DNA from: Fluviicola sp.
GTDB lineage: Bacteria > Bacteroidota > Bacteroidia > Flavobacteriales_D > Crocinitomicaceae
Direction: 5' to 3'
Assembly: GCA_031260455.1 (NCBI GenBank)
Contig: JAIRJW010000008.1
Location: 1 to 64,000, forward strand
Length of the DNA stretch: 64,000 bases
Shown: positions 34,090 through 43,193 of the stretch, piece after piece
How the letters are laid out: the number at the start of each line of letters is the position of its first letter
How positions within the stretch are numbered: the first letter of the stretch is position 1
Program-made: the position numbers and the translations under genes
The notes under the pieces: model-generated
Told to the model about the DNA's origin: nothing
Databases searched by the model: none
Seen by the model: only the letters and a program-made list of their open reading frames with translations

Positions 34090-37000
34090 TTAATGTGTAT
34101 CAAATCCTACTTCCAGCTGCATTTCTTTCATTTCGAACAGCATTTTCACTGAAGGGTTAATCCGCAAGCGTTTAGAGGGCATACTGATCGTCATATTGTC
34201 CAGGTGATCCACGACTGTGAATTTCACGGAGCAGTTTCCTTCGTCACTTTCCTTAAAGAGTTTTTCCAGCTTGTTGAGCATCATCTGATCCAGTAATTTG
34301 ATCGGGATGGTGATATTGACCATCGCCGATTTGCTGCCCATCATATCCTGCAGCTGCTCAATGGAATGAATGCTGAATTCGATCGGTTTCTGCTTCGTAA
34401 TTTTGTCCGGATATGGACCTTCCTGTACTTTTCCTTTGATCGCTACGAAAAGATCTTTCGTCAGCAGGTGTTTGAATTTCAGATAAGTGTCGCCGAAAAT
34501 GTATTGCTTATGTGAATTCGTATAATCTTCGATGATAATTAACCCGAACGGTTTCCCGGTTTTAGTAGTAAGATGCTGCGCGTCGGTAATAATTGCTGGA
34601 ATTGTGAAATCGCGCCCCAGATATTGTTTCACATTCTGAAGTAATTCGATATTCCCATTACAAAATGCTTCGATTTCGACGCGGAAATCATCCAGCGGAT
34701 GACCGGAAATAAAGATTCCTACCACTTCCCGCTCCCGGTTCAGTTTATAAAGCAGACTCCACTCTTCGGAGCTCGGAATAGTTGGCTCCGGCATTTTTAC
34801 GTCTGCCGTTTCACCGAACAGGGAAACCTGCGAAGAATTCTCATTTTCCTGCAAGCCACTTCCATATTTCAGTGCGTTTTCAATGAAGGTTTTCCCAAAG
34901 GTATCAAGCGCAAAATACTGCGCCCGGTGAACTCCTTTAAACGAGTCGAAACAACCAGCATAAGCCATGCTTTCGATTGCTTTCTTGTTTACCAGACGCA
35001 AATTCAACCGCTTAGTCATGTCAAAAATCGACTGGAACAAACCCTCCTTCTGGCGGTTTTCAATGATATTTTCTACCGGGCCACTTCCCAATCCTTTGAT
35101 TCCACCCAATCCGAAACGGACTGCTCCGGCCTGGTTTACCGTAAATTCATAGGAAGATTCGTTCACATCCGGACCGAGTACTTCGACTCCCATACGGCGG
35201 CATTCTTCCATAAAGAAACTTACCTGTGTGATGTCGTTCAAGTTATTTGAAAGTACCGCAGCCATGAATTCAGCAGGATAATTTGCTTTCAGGTAAGCCG
35301 TCTGGTAAGCAATCCAGGCATAACAGGTGGAATGAGATTTATTAAAAGCATAGGATGCAAACGCTTCCCAGTCTTTCCAGATTTTTTCCAAAATAACCGG
35401 ATCATGCCCTCGCTCCTGTCCTTGCTGAACGAATTGAGGTTTCATCTTATCCAGGATGTAGCGTTGCTTCTTCCCCATCGCTTTCCGCAAAACATCAGCA
35501 TCGCCTTTGGAAAAGCCTGCCAGTTTCTGCGACAAAAGCATTACCTGCTCCTGGTATACGGTAATCCCGTAGGTTTCTTTCAGATATTCTTCACAGGCAT
35601 CCAGGTCGTATCTGATTTCCTGATCCCCATTTTTCCGTTTAATGAAATCCGGAATATATTCCAGAGGCCCCGGGCGGTAAAGCGCATTCATCGCAATCAG
35701 ATCGGCAAATACGGACGGACGCAGTTCACGCATGTATTTCTGCATCCCGGGACTTTCGTATTGGAAGATCCCGACTGTTTCACCACGCTGGAATAACTCA
35801 TACGTTTTTTCATCATCAATTGGAAAAGCATCCGGATCGAGGTCGATGTCGTAGCGTTTTTTCACATTCCGAACTGCATCTTTGATCAGTGTCAATGTCT
35901 TCAATCCAAGGAAGTCCATTTTCAGCAAACCGGCTTCTTCTGCAACAGAGTTATCGAACTGCGTACACCACATGCCCGTATCTTTAGCCAAGGCAACCGG
36001 AACGAAATTCGTAATATCATCCGGCGTAATGATAACCCCACAAGCGTGAATTCCCGTGTTTCGAACAGAGCCTTCAATACGCTGTGCCTGTCTCAAAACC
36101 TGGGCACGCATATCCGTTCCACGTGCCAGGTTGCGCAATTGCTGCACATTTGCCAGATCTTGCGGACTATTTGCCAGTTTTTCAGCCAGTTTCGGCTCTT
36201 CCCAGTTAAAGATTGCATCCAATGAAAAGCCATCCGGAATCATCTTTGCCAGCATATTCGTTTCCATCAGAGGCAGATCCAGTACGCGGCCTGCATCCCG
36301 GATAGAGGATTTCGCCGCCATGGTACCGTAGGTAATAATTTGCGCCACCTGATTAGCTCCGTATTTTTCAATTACCCAGTCGATCACCCTTCCACGGCCT
36401 TCATCGTCGAAATCGATATCGATATCAGGCATGGAGATACGATCCGGATTGAGGAAACGCTCAAAGAGAAGATCATACGCAACCGGATCCACATTGGTAA
36501 TTCCGGTACAGTATGCAACGGCTGAACCTGCTGCAGAACCACGGCCTGGGCCAACCGAAACACCCATTTCACGAGCTGCTTGGCAAAAATCCTGCACGAT
36601 CAGGAAGTATCCCGGGTATCCGGTACGTTCAATCGTTGCCAGTTCAAAATCGAGTCGTTCACGGATTTCCCCTGTAATTTCCAGGTATTTTTTCGCTGCT
36701 CCTTCGTATGTGAGGTGGCGTAAATAGGCATTCTCACCACGTTTACCGCCATCTTTTTCGTCATCCGGATGCCTGAATTCTTCCGGGATTCTAAATGCGG
36801 GAAGCAAGACCTCACGTGCCAGCGCGTATGGTTCAATCTTCCCCAAAATTTCGGCTACGCTTTCAATTGCTTCCGGCAAATCCAGGAACAATTCCTTCAT
36901 TTCATCAGCTGACTTGAAGTAATATTCTTCGTTCTCCAGTCCGAAGCGAAAATTTCGTCCCTTTCCTTTCGGTGTAGCAACCTGCTCCCCATCCCGTACA

Positions 37001-38478
37001 CACAGGAGAATATCGTGCGTATTCGCATCTTCTCTCGATGCGTAAAAGGTATTGTTTGTTGCAACCAGTTTGATCTCATGCTTCTGCGCTAGTTTAATCA
37101 ATGAAGCATTCACACGGTCTTCATCTTCCTGTCCGTGACGCATGACTTCCACATAGAGATCGTCTCCAAACAGGTTTTTCCACCAGCCGAGTGCTTCTTC
37201 TGCTTGTTTCTCACCGACATTCAACAATAACCCAGGCACTTCCCCGCTCAAACCTCCGGTCAGAACAATAATATCTTCATGATGCTGTTCGATGATCGAT
37301 TTATCAATTCGCGGAACGTAGTACATTCCTTCCGTATGTGCAGCAGATGCCAGCTTAATGAGATTATGGTAACCGTTTTTATTTTTTGCCAGGAAAACAA
37401 TAAGTGAACCATTGTCTTTAACGGACTTATCCAAACGATCGCGGCAAACGTACATTTCACATCCGATGATCGGAAGGATCGGTTCTTTGGTGTAAACCTG
37501 TCCGTTTTCTTCGGCTTGTTGTTTTTCGGCTTCAATTTCCTTGTTGATTCCCGCAATGGCTTTCTCAAAATGAAAAGCTGCCATCATATTCCCGACATCT
37601 GTGAGGGCAACAGCTGGCATGTTGTGTTTCACTGCCTGTTTGATCAGGCCTTTCACATCCATGGTGGATTGCAGGATCGTAAACTGTGTATGATTATGCA
37701 GATGAACGAACGGGAGATCTTTCAGGCGTTCGCGTGCTTCAGCAACATCAACCGAAATCGTATAATCACTCGTCTGTTTTTTTAGCTTTGCACTTTCTTC
37801 TTTCAGGTTAAGGTGTGTGAGCCCGATCGGCTGGATGTAATCCGGATTCGCAATTTTAAAGCGATCGAAATAATCCAGTTCGACTTTTAATTCCTCTCTG
37901 GTAAAAACTTCCCGGCGAACCAATTCGAAGAAACAACGCGTGGTTGCTTCCACGTCGGCAGTAGCGTTGTGTGCTTCACCAAAAGGGACGTTGAATAAGT
38001 AACTGTGCAATTCCGTCAGTGTCGGAAGCTTGAATTTACCTCCACGACCTCCGGGAATTTTACACAATTCTGCGGTTACTTCGGTACAGGTATCCAATAC
38101 CGAAAGATCATGCATGTTTGTTTCAACCCGGGTACGCAAAAACTCCGCTCCCATAATATTAATATCAAACCCGATATTCTGACCGACCACAAATTTCGCT
38201 TTTCGTAACGCTTCATTGAATTCTGCGATAACATCATCCAACGCTTCTCCCCGTTCCATTGCCAATTGCGTCGAAATACCGTGAATGCGCTCGGCATCGT
38301 AAGGAATATCGAATCCGTCAGGACGAATCAGGAAATCTTTCGCTTCTACCAGGTTTCCCAGTTCATCATGTAATTGCCAGGCAATCTGAATGGCTCTCGG
38401 CCAGTTATCCAGATCCGTTAGCGGAGCGTTCCAGTCACGGGGTAAACCGGTTGTTTCGGTATCGAAAATCAAAAACAT
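34090..38478 (-). CDS. dnaE: DNA polymerase III alpha subunit with N-terminal 3'-5' exonuclease
   Basis: The 1462-residue replicative polymerase starts with a DnaQ-type exonuclease domain (residues 1-180): FLIFDTETTGLPRDW with the DxE motif, IGFDINIMGAEFL, and HNATADVEATTRCFFEL with the HxAxxDxxA motif. A PHP domain follows from about residue 250 (PFVHLHNHTQFTILQS). Then comes the polymerase core with the catalytic MPDIDIDFDDEGRG motif and the fingers (YRPGPLEYIPDFIKRK). The C terminus has an OB-fold (FTIPAIITDAQHLTT). E. coli DnaE is about 300 residues shorter because proofreading sits on a separate subunit. It is transcribed alone. Confidence 0.97.
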   Translation of the reverse strand: MFLIFDTETTGLPRDWNAPLTDLDNWPRAIQIAWQLHDELGNLVEAKDFLIRPDGFDIPYDAERIHGISTQLAMERGEALDDVIAEFNEALRKAKFVVGQNIGFDINIMGAEFLRTRVETNMHDLSVLDTCTEVTAELCKIPGGRGGKFKLPTLTELHSYLFNVPFGEAHNATADVEATTRCFFELVRREVFTREELKVELDYFDRFKIANPDYIQPIGLTHLNLKEESAKLKKQTSDYTISVDVAEARERLKDLPFVHLHNHTQFTILQSTMDVKGLIKQAVKHNMPAVALTDVGNMMAAFHFEKAIAGINKEIEAEKQQAEENGQVYTKEPILPIIGCEMYVCRDRLDKSVKDNGSLIVFLAKNKNGYHNLIKLASAAHTEGMYYVPRIDKSIIEQHHEDIIVLTGGLSGEVPGLLLNVGEKQAEEALGWWKNLFGDDLYVEVMRHGQEDEDRVNASLIKLAQKHEIKLVATNNTFYASREDANTHDILLCVRDGEQVATPKGKGRNFRFGLENEEYYFKSADEMKELFLDLPEAIESVAEILGKIEPYALAREVLLPAFRIPEEFRHPDDEKDGGKRGENAYLRHLTYEGAAKKYLEITGEIRERLDFELATIERTGYPGYFLIVQDFCQAAREMGVSVGPGRGSAAGSAVAYCTGITNVDPVAYDLLFERFLNPDRISMPDIDIDFDDEGRGRVIDWVIEKYGANQVAQIITYGTMAAKSSIRDAGRVLDLPLMETNMLAKMIPDGFSLDAIFNWEEPKLAEKLANSPQDLANVQQLRNLARGTDMRAQVLRQAQRIEGSVRNTGIHACGVIITPDDITNFVPVALAKDTGMWCTQFDNSVAEEAGLLKMDFLGLKTLTLIKDAVRNVKKRYDIDLDPDAFPIDDEKTYELFQRGETVGIFQYESPGMQKYMRELRPSVFADLIAMNALYRPGPLEYIPDFIKRKNGDQEIRYDLDACEEYLKETYGITVYQEQVMLLSQKLAGFSKGDADVLRKAMGKKQRYILDKMKPQFVQQGQERGHDPVILEKIWKDWEAFASYAFNKSHSTCYAWIAYQTAYLKANYPAEFMAAVLSNNLNDITQVSFFMEECRRMGVEVLGPDVNESSYEFTVNQAGAVRFGLGGIKGLGSGPVENIIENRQKEGLFQSIFDMTKRLNLRLVNKKAIESMAYAGCFDSFKGVHRAQYFALDTFGKTFIENALKYGSGLQENENSSQVSLFGETADVKMPEPTIPSSEEWSLLYKLNREREVVGIFISGHPLDDFRVEIEAFCNGNIELLQNVKQYLGRDFTIPAIITDAQHLTTKTGKPFGLIIIEDYTNSHKQYIFGDTYLKFKHLLTKDLFVAIKGKVQEGPYPDKITKQKPIEFSIHSIEQLQDMMGSKSAMVNITIPIKLLDQMMLNKLEKLFKESDEGNCSVKFTVVDHLDNMTISMPSKRLRINPSVKMLFEMKEMQLEVGFDTH

Positions 38479-38667
38479 GTGAGATCTCTTTTGGGAACAA
38501 TAAAGGTAGCGAAAAGAAAGGGATGAATAAAACCAAGCGAACTTCTTGTTGATAACTCATCCCTATTCTTGAAAGATTTTGTTTCAATTTTCCCTTCTCA
38601 ATCCAAAATGGACGTAATTCCGCAATATTACGTTTCTGTGCAATTTTAGCACACAATTGCATTATGT

Positions 38668-39096
38668 TTAGTTGGTTGGAGTTGAATCAAACGGATCTTC
38701 TTTCGGCGGCTGTACTTCTCCTATAATCTTCAGCACCCTCGGTCCATTTACCGCATTGGAAGTAACGGTAAAGGCTTTTGTAGTTGGTCCTACCCTTCTT
38801 GTATCGTACCTGATTATTATTTTACTCTTTTTTCCTGGTAATATGGGTTCTTTGGGCCATTCGGCAATTGCACATGCGCAAGATCCCTGTACTTGACTGA
38901 TCCAAAGAGGCTCATTTCCGGTATTTTTAAAGACGAATTGACACCTTCCGTCTCCATTGTATTCCAGTTTTCCGAAATCATACACTTCTTTTTCAAAAGA
39001 AATCTGCGGGCCTTTTACTGCTTCCTGGGCAAATAAGGTGTTTACTCCAAGTAATACCCCGAAGGTCATTGCGATGTATAAAATGATTGTTTTCAA
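38668..39096 (-). CDS. DUF1573 secreted protein (copy 3 of 3)
   Basis: The protein of about 142 residues has a signal peptide (YIAMTFGVLLGVNTLFAQ) and a DUF1573 Ig-like domain: YDFGKLEYNGDGRCQFVFKN, GSCACAIAEWPKEPILPGK, ITVKYD-like IIIRYDTRR and FTVTSNAVNGPRVLKI. I chose the TTG at 39096, which places a normal signal peptide at the N terminus. An in-frame ATG at 39138 adds 14 residues that do not fit one. It is closely similar to the copy at 39913-40362. DUF1573 function is unknown; the fold suggests a secreted binding domain. Confidence 0.78.
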   Translation of the reverse strand: MKTIILYIAMTFGVLLGVNTLFAQEAVKGPQISFEKEVYDFGKLEYNGDGRCQFVFKNTGNEPLWISQVQGSCACAIAEWPKEPILPGKKSKIIIRYDTRRVGPTTKAFTVTSNAVNGPRVLKIIGEVQPPKEDPFDSTPTN

Positions 39097-39525
39097 GATG
39101 TGGAATTTTTGAATTATTTCGCAAGCTACACATTCCAATCCCAGGTATAATGAGGATTAACAAGACCTTAACTCAAGTCTTAAATAACTGTTAAAAGCGT
39201 GTTTGAAACACAACCTTCCTCATCTTTCCTACTTTTTTCCAAGGCAAAAAAGTAAACAAAAATGCCTTTATCCCAATTGCAACTTACAAGCAACTTCCCA
39301 TTTCGGGCCAATCTGCGAAAAGGAGGGGTCAGGATCCCAAATGACAAGCACTCTCCTTGATTGACATCGAAACAGCAAGCTTTCTCTTCGAATTTCTACC
39401 ACGCAAGGGCAAGTAACGATTGTCTATTGAAATTTAAGATGATGGCAGATGCAATTGGGATTGAGTCCGCAGTTTCAAACTATTTAATAGAAGGTGATAA
39501 ATCAACGAAAAAGAAATCTCGATTT
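39097..39525. other. Intergenic region between DUF1573 genes
   Basis: No gene is supported in these 429 bp. A palindromic element at 39230-39254 is the only structure I see. Short open frames on the plus strand show no similarity to a family. Confidence 0.5.
39230..39254. repeat. Palindromic intergenic element
   Basis: TACTTTTTT and AAAAAAGTA flank a 7-nt centre (CCAAGGC). Similar AAAAAGTA palindromes occur between genes in many Bacteroidota genomes, from memory; only one copy is seen here. Confidence 0.4.
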
Positions 39526-39900
39526 TTATTCATCCTGTGGAATAACGAAGACTTTGAAACGGACTTTCTCCGTTCCTTTTTTGGTATTTGTTGAGAGAAG
39601 GATCGCCCGGTCCTGTTCGTAGTATTTTCCTTTCGTTTCAAAGGTAACGTGCAATACGGCCGATTGTCCGGGCGGAATGGGTTCTGGAAGCACGGCTTTC
39701 GTACACGGACAGGAAACCTTATAATCCGAAATGATCAGTGGGATCGTTCCTGTGTTGGTAATGATGTAATCGTGTGAAATAACCGGTCCTTCTTTCGTTT
39801 TGGGAAAGGAAAACACGGCCTTATCAACGGAAAATTCCGCTTTCTGGGCTATGCAAAAAGCGGAATTCAATAGAAACAATGCGATAGCTAAACAACGCAT
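39526..39900 (-). CDS. DUF1573 secreted protein (copy 2 of 3, divergent)
   Basis: The 124-residue protein has a signal peptide (CLAIALFLLNSAFCIAQ) and a shorter, more diverged DUF1573 domain with IITNTGTIPLIISDYKVSC and the Cys-x-Cys motif CPCTKAVLPEPIPPGQSAVL. It begins 12 nt after the stop of the copy at 39913, so these two are probably co-transcribed. Confidence 0.85.
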   Translation of the reverse strand: MRCLAIALFLLNSAFCIAQKAEFSVDKAVFSFPKTKEGPVISHDYIITNTGTIPLIISDYKVSCPCTKAVLPEPIPPGQSAVLHVTFETKGKYYEQDRAILLSTNTKKGTEKVRFKVFVIPQDE

Positions 39901-39912
39901 TTGAGTATGTTT

Positions 39913-40362
39913 TTAGTGAGCTGATGGAGCACCTCCGTCATTTACAGGAGTTGTTCCTTCCGGCTGAGGAGCGACATTTCCTTTGATACGAATCACTTTT
40001 GTAGGCTCATTCACTGCGTTTGAAGTGATCGTTACATTCTTGTTAATTGCTCCAGGGCGTTTTGTATCATACTTCACAGTAATCACACCTTTTGCCCCCG
40101 GTGCAATTGGCTCTTTCGGCCATTCAGGAACCGTACAACCACAAGATCCTTTTGCATTAGAGATAATCAAAGGAGCATTCCCTGTATTTGTAAAAGAAAA
40201 CGTACAAGCCCCGTTTGCTCCGTATTTGATATTCCCATAATCATGCGTTTCTTTCGCGAACTCAATTTTAGCTCCGTTTTGTACTTCTGTTTGAGCAATC
40301 GCAGTGTTTGCACCAATTGCAGCTACAAAAGCTAACATCATTGTAAATAATACTTTTTTCAT
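39913..40362 (-). CDS. DUF1573 secreted protein (copy 1 of 3)
   Basis: The 149-residue protein has a signal peptide (MLAFVAAIGANTAIAQ) and a DUF1573 domain with THDYGNIKYGANGACTFSF, GSCGCTVPEWPKEPIAPGAK and VTITSNAVNEPTKVIRIKG. It shares long matching stretches with the copy at 38668-39096, which points to gene duplication. It is first in the leftward series of three. Confidence 0.88.
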   Translation of the reverse strand: MKKVLFTMMLAFVAAIGANTAIAQTEVQNGAKIEFAKETHDYGNIKYGANGACTFSFTNTGNAPLIISNAKGSCGCTVPEWPKEPIAPGAKGVITVKYDTKRPGAINKNVTITSNAVNEPTKVIRIKGNVAPQPEGTTPVNDGGAPSAH

Positions 40363-40531
40363 TTTGCTTCTTTTAGTTGTTGTAAATATAGATTATAAAG
40401 TTTTATTGTTTAGTTTCTTTAACACATACTTAACGAATTCAAAAATGAAAAAAGAAAACGTTCTATGAACAGAAAAATAAAAAGGTCCGCACTAATTCTA
40501 AGCTCAAGACTTTTTAAGGCTTACTTTTCAT

Positions 40532-41104
40532 TTATTTTCTCCCGTTTAATTTCGCAATGTATTCATCAAAGGTTAAATCCACATATTTTAAACGATTCTC
40601 AATCTGCTTTCGTTGCTCCGCATCCATTTTCGGATTTTCCTTTAAAAGCAGTTCATAGTAATGTTTCACTTTGTCCTTTTGACGCGGAATCACAAAAACA
40701 TCATATGCACCTGCCAGGCTTTCCAGCACCATCTCCCTGTTTTTGTAGGCCGGGTACATCATAATCAGTGAATCTGCCAGAATTACGGAGCGCTGATGCA
40801 AACCAACCGAAGCAAATATGATATGTGCTTTATCCAGGTAACGTGGCGCTTCGGCTGATTTTGGGAAACGATGATACACGTCCAGGCATTTCTCGGCATA
40901 AGTCACTGCCACCTGCTGATCGTACTCCAATTCCCCGGAGGCTGAAACAGATTTCAATGAATCTTCATAAATCTTAATGGCTTCCACAGACTGCTCCAGG
41001 TTCGGCACACTCTTTTCTGTTGTTTGTTCCTGAACCGATTCTTTTTTATTAGAAGTACAACTCCAGACCAGCAACATCACCACAATCAAGTATGTTATTC
41101 TCAT
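40532..41104 (-). CDS. Lipoprotein with TPR-like helical repeats
   Basis: The 190-residue protein has a lipoprotein signal (LIVVMLLVWSCTSNK, Cys at residue 16). The mature part is helical with paired-helix segments (VAVTYAEKCLDVYHRFPKSAEAPRYL, split here for reading at about residues 65-90) that resemble tetratricopeptide repeats. Its start overlaps the def stop codon by 1 nt (TAATG), so it is translated from the def transcript. Function unknown; similar lipoproteins often act in outer-membrane assembly. Confidence 0.75.
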   Translation of the reverse strand: MRITYLIVVMLLVWSCTSNKKESVQEQTTEKSVPNLEQSVEAIKIYEDSLKSVSASGELEYDQQVAVTYAEKCLDVYHRFPKSAEAPRYLDKAHIIFASVGLHQRSVILADSLIMMYPAYKNREMVLESLAGAYDVFVIPRQKDKVKHYYELLLKENPKMDAEQRKQIENRLKYVDLTFDEYIAKLNGRK

Positions 41105-41700
41105 TATTTTCCTTTTTTCAATGACGGGAATTTCATCTTGTAAGCAACAGAAATTAATCCCTGGGAAATATTCTGCAATCTTTTTGTCAGCAATCGTCTT
41201 TTCAGTACCGACAAGTGATCTGTAAACAATACACCTTCGATGTGATCGTATTCATGCTGAATGATTCGCGCTTTATACCCTTCAAACCATTCGTCGTGAA
41301 ACTGCCAGTTTTCATCGTAATAGGTCACGCGGATTTTTTCCCTGCGGAAAACTTCTTCCCGGATTTTCGGAATACTCAGACAACCTTCGTGAAAACCCCA
41401 TGATTCTCCGGCTTCTTCTTCAATAATCGGGTTGATAAAAACACGTTTAAATCCTTCCATTCCCTCAGCCATCGGATCTTCTTCCTCATCTTCATCCGTC
41501 TCCGCAAACGGACTACCGTCCACCACAAACAAACGAATGGAACGATTGATCTGAGGAGCAGCTAATCCAACCCCTGAAGCAGCATACATCGTTTCGAACA
41601 TATCCTCAACAAGTTGTTTCAACTCCGGATAGTCCTGGTTGATTTCAACAGCTTCTTTTTTTAATATCGGGTCACCATATGCAACAATTGGCAATATCAT
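41104..41700 (-). CDS. def: Peptide deformylase
   Basis: The 198-residue enzyme removes the formyl group from new protein N termini. All three motifs are present: GVGLAAPQINRS, EGCLSIPKIRE and QHEYDHIEGVLF, giving the Cys and two His metal ligands and the catalytic Glu-equivalent. An acidic insertion DEDEEEDPMAEGME near residues 68-81 is longer than in E. coli but occurs in Bacteroidota relatives. A -7 box lies at 41715. Confidence 0.96.
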   Translation of the reverse strand: MILPIVAYGDPILKKEAVEINQDYPELKQLVEDMFETMYAASGVGLAAPQINRSIRLFVVDGSPFAETDEDEEEDPMAEGMEGFKRVFINPIIEEEAGESWGFHEGCLSIPKIREEVFRREKIRVTYYDENWQFHDEWFEGYKARIIQHEYDHIEGVLFTDHLSVLKRRLLTKRLQNISQGLISVAYKMKFPSLKKGK

Positions 41701-41714
41701 TTTTGTTTTTTCTG

Positions 41715-41722
41715 CAAAGTTA
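41715..41722 (-). promoter_or_regulatory. -7 promoter box (TAACTTTG) for def
   Basis: On the minus strand it matches TAnnTTTG, 14 bp before the def start codon. Confidence 0.5.
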
Positions 41723-41751
41723 AAAAATTGATGCGTTCAAAATACTTTTCC

Positions 41752-42168
41752 CTATTTTACGCGGGTTTGAAGATAATCCTGGAGGATAATTGCGGCACTA
41801 ACCGTGTCAATCAAACCTTTTTGTTCCCGGTCTTTTTTTTTCAAACCGCTCTGAGCTATTACCACCGAAGCCATTTTGGATGTAAAACGCTCATCCAGCA
41901 AGGAAATCAGCAACTGCGGAAAGTTCTTCCGAATCGCTTCTTCCAATAAACGTACGTTTGGGGTAATGTGTGAGTCAGAAGCATCCAATCTTTTCGGTTC
42001 TCCAATCACAATTTCGGATATTTTCTCCTTTTCTACCAGTACTTTCAGCTCATCCATAAGTATTTTACTCTCAACGGTTTTCAGCCCGAAAGCGAATAGA
42101 TGCAACTCATCAGAGAGTGCCAGACCAGTTCTTTTCAACCCAAAATCGATCGCGAGAATTTTTGACAA
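41752..42168 (-). CDS. ruvX: Holliday junction resolvase-like protein (YqgF/RuvX)
   Basis: The 138-residue protein has the RNase H-like fold of YqgF: ILAIDFGLKRTGLAL at the start, SEIVIGEPKRLDAS in the middle and SLLDERFTSKMA near the end. The family processes rRNA ends or acts on branched DNA. I chose the TTG at 42168, since it places the family-typical start at the N terminus. The promoter box at 42188-42195 lies just upstream of it. The longer frame from an ATG at 42327 would begin inside dapD. Confidence 0.88.
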   Translation of the reverse strand: MSKILAIDFGLKRTGLALSDELHLFAFGLKTVESKILMDELKVLVEKEKISEIVIGEPKRLDASDSHITPNVRLLEEAIRKNFPQLLISLLDERFTSKMASVVIAQSGLKKKDREQKGLIDTVSAAIILQDYLQTRVK

Positions 42169-42187
42169 ATTATTCCTTGTTTGATTA

Positions 42188-42195
42188 CAAAGATA
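42188..42195 (-). promoter_or_regulatory. -7 promoter box (TATCTTTG) for ruvX
   Basis: On the minus strand it matches TAnnTTTG, 19 bp before the TTG start chosen for ruvX, and it supports that start. Confidence 0.5.
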
Positions 42196-42242
42196 CGGGA
42201 ATACCTCCACATTATTCAGAATACTATTTCCGAGAATAGTTC

Positions 42243-42250
42243 TACTTTTG
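42243..42250 (+). promoter_or_regulatory. -7 promoter box (TACTTTTG) for dapD
   Basis: Matches TAnnTTTG and ends 16 bp before the dapD ATG. With the ruvX box it forms a compact divergent promoter region. Confidence 0.5.
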
Positions 42251-42266
42251 TCAAAAATCAGAAAAT

Positions 42267-43076
42267 ATGCGTTCCATAATAGAAGCAGCCTGGGAAAACC
42301 GGGCTTTGTTAGAGCAAGCAGAAACACGTCAGGCCATTGAGCATATCATCGAAGAGATCGACAAGGGAAGACTACGTGTTGCAGAGCCGAAAGATGATAA
42401 TTCCTGGCAAGTAAATGAATGGGTAAAAAAAGCTGTTGTGATGTATTTCCCAATCCGCCAGATGGAGACCATTGAAGTCGGCCCGTTCGAATTTCACGAT
42501 AAAATGGCGCTGAAAAAAAACTATGCCCAACTGGGTGTACGTGTAGTTCCGCATGCAGTGGTGCGCTACGGCTCTTTTGTTGCTCCGGGAGTAATCCTGA
42601 TGCCTTCTTATGTGAATATCGGGGCACATGTTGATTCCGGAACGATGGTTGATACCTGGGCCACAGTTGGTTCCTGCGCACAAATAGGGAAAAACGTACA
42701 TTTGAGTGGCGGTGTCGGAATCGGTGGCGTACTGGAACCCTTACAGGCCGCACCGGTAATCATTGAAGACAACGCATTTATCGGTTCGCGTTGTATTGTT
42801 GTAGAAGGTGTACGCATTGGAAAAGAAGCTGTTCTGGGAGCAAATGTCTGCCTCACAATGTCGACTAAAATTATTGACGTAACAAGTTCTGAGCCGGTTG
42901 AGCTAAAAGGATATGTTCCTGAACGTTCAGTCGTCATTCCGGGTTCTTATACCAAAAGCTTCCCTGCAGGAGATTATCAGGTTCCGTGCGCTTTAATTAT
43001 CGGTAAACGAAAAGCTTCAACAGATCTGAAGACTTCGCTGAACGATGCGCTGCGAGAACACAATGTTGCTGTATAA
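42267..43076 (+). CDS. dapD: 2,3,4,5-tetrahydropyridine-2,6-dicarboxylate N-succinyltransferase
   Basis: The 269-residue enzyme acts in the succinylase branch of lysine and diaminopimelate synthesis. The C-terminal two thirds is a left-handed helix of hexapeptide repeats: VVRYGSFVAPGVILMPSYVN, IGAHVDSGTMVDTWATVGSC and LSGGVGIGGVLEP. Its presence indicates that the succinylated DAP pathway is used for cell-wall diaminopimelate. Confidence 0.95.
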   Translation: MRSIIEAAWENRALLEQAETRQAIEHIIEEIDKGRLRVAEPKDDNSWQVNEWVKKAVVMYFPIRQMETIEVGPFEFHDKMALKKNYAQLGVRVVPHAVVRYGSFVAPGVILMPSYVNIGAHVDSGTMVDTWATVGSCAQIGKNVHLSGGVGIGGVLEPLQAAPVIIEDNAFIGSRCIVVEGVRIGKEAVLGANVCLTMSTKIIDVTSSEPVELKGYVPERSVVIPGSYTKSFPAGDYQVPCALIIGKRKASTDLKTSLNDALREHNVAV

Positions 43077-43141
43077 TCAGTATCTTGTACAATTAATTGA
43101 TTTTTCCCCGCAGATCCCCCCCTCAGGTTTATAAAAACAAG

Positions 43142-43178
43142 AAATCCCGACGCTGAAAACAGGCCGGGATTTTTTCTT
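43142..43178. terminator. Bidirectional terminator between dapD and aconitase
   Basis: AAATCCCG pairs with CGGGATTT, flanked by A residues on the left and a T run on the right, between two convergent genes. Confidence 0.8.
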
Positions 43179-43193
43179 TTAAAGAAGTTCTTC

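Noticed and set aside
34699..35250. 183-codon open frame on the plus strand
   Set aside because: It is antisense to dnaE with no family resemblance.
39361..39594. 77-codon open frame in the DUF1573 gap
   Set aside because: Its start and middle have no recognisable pattern and it runs into the antisense of a real gene.
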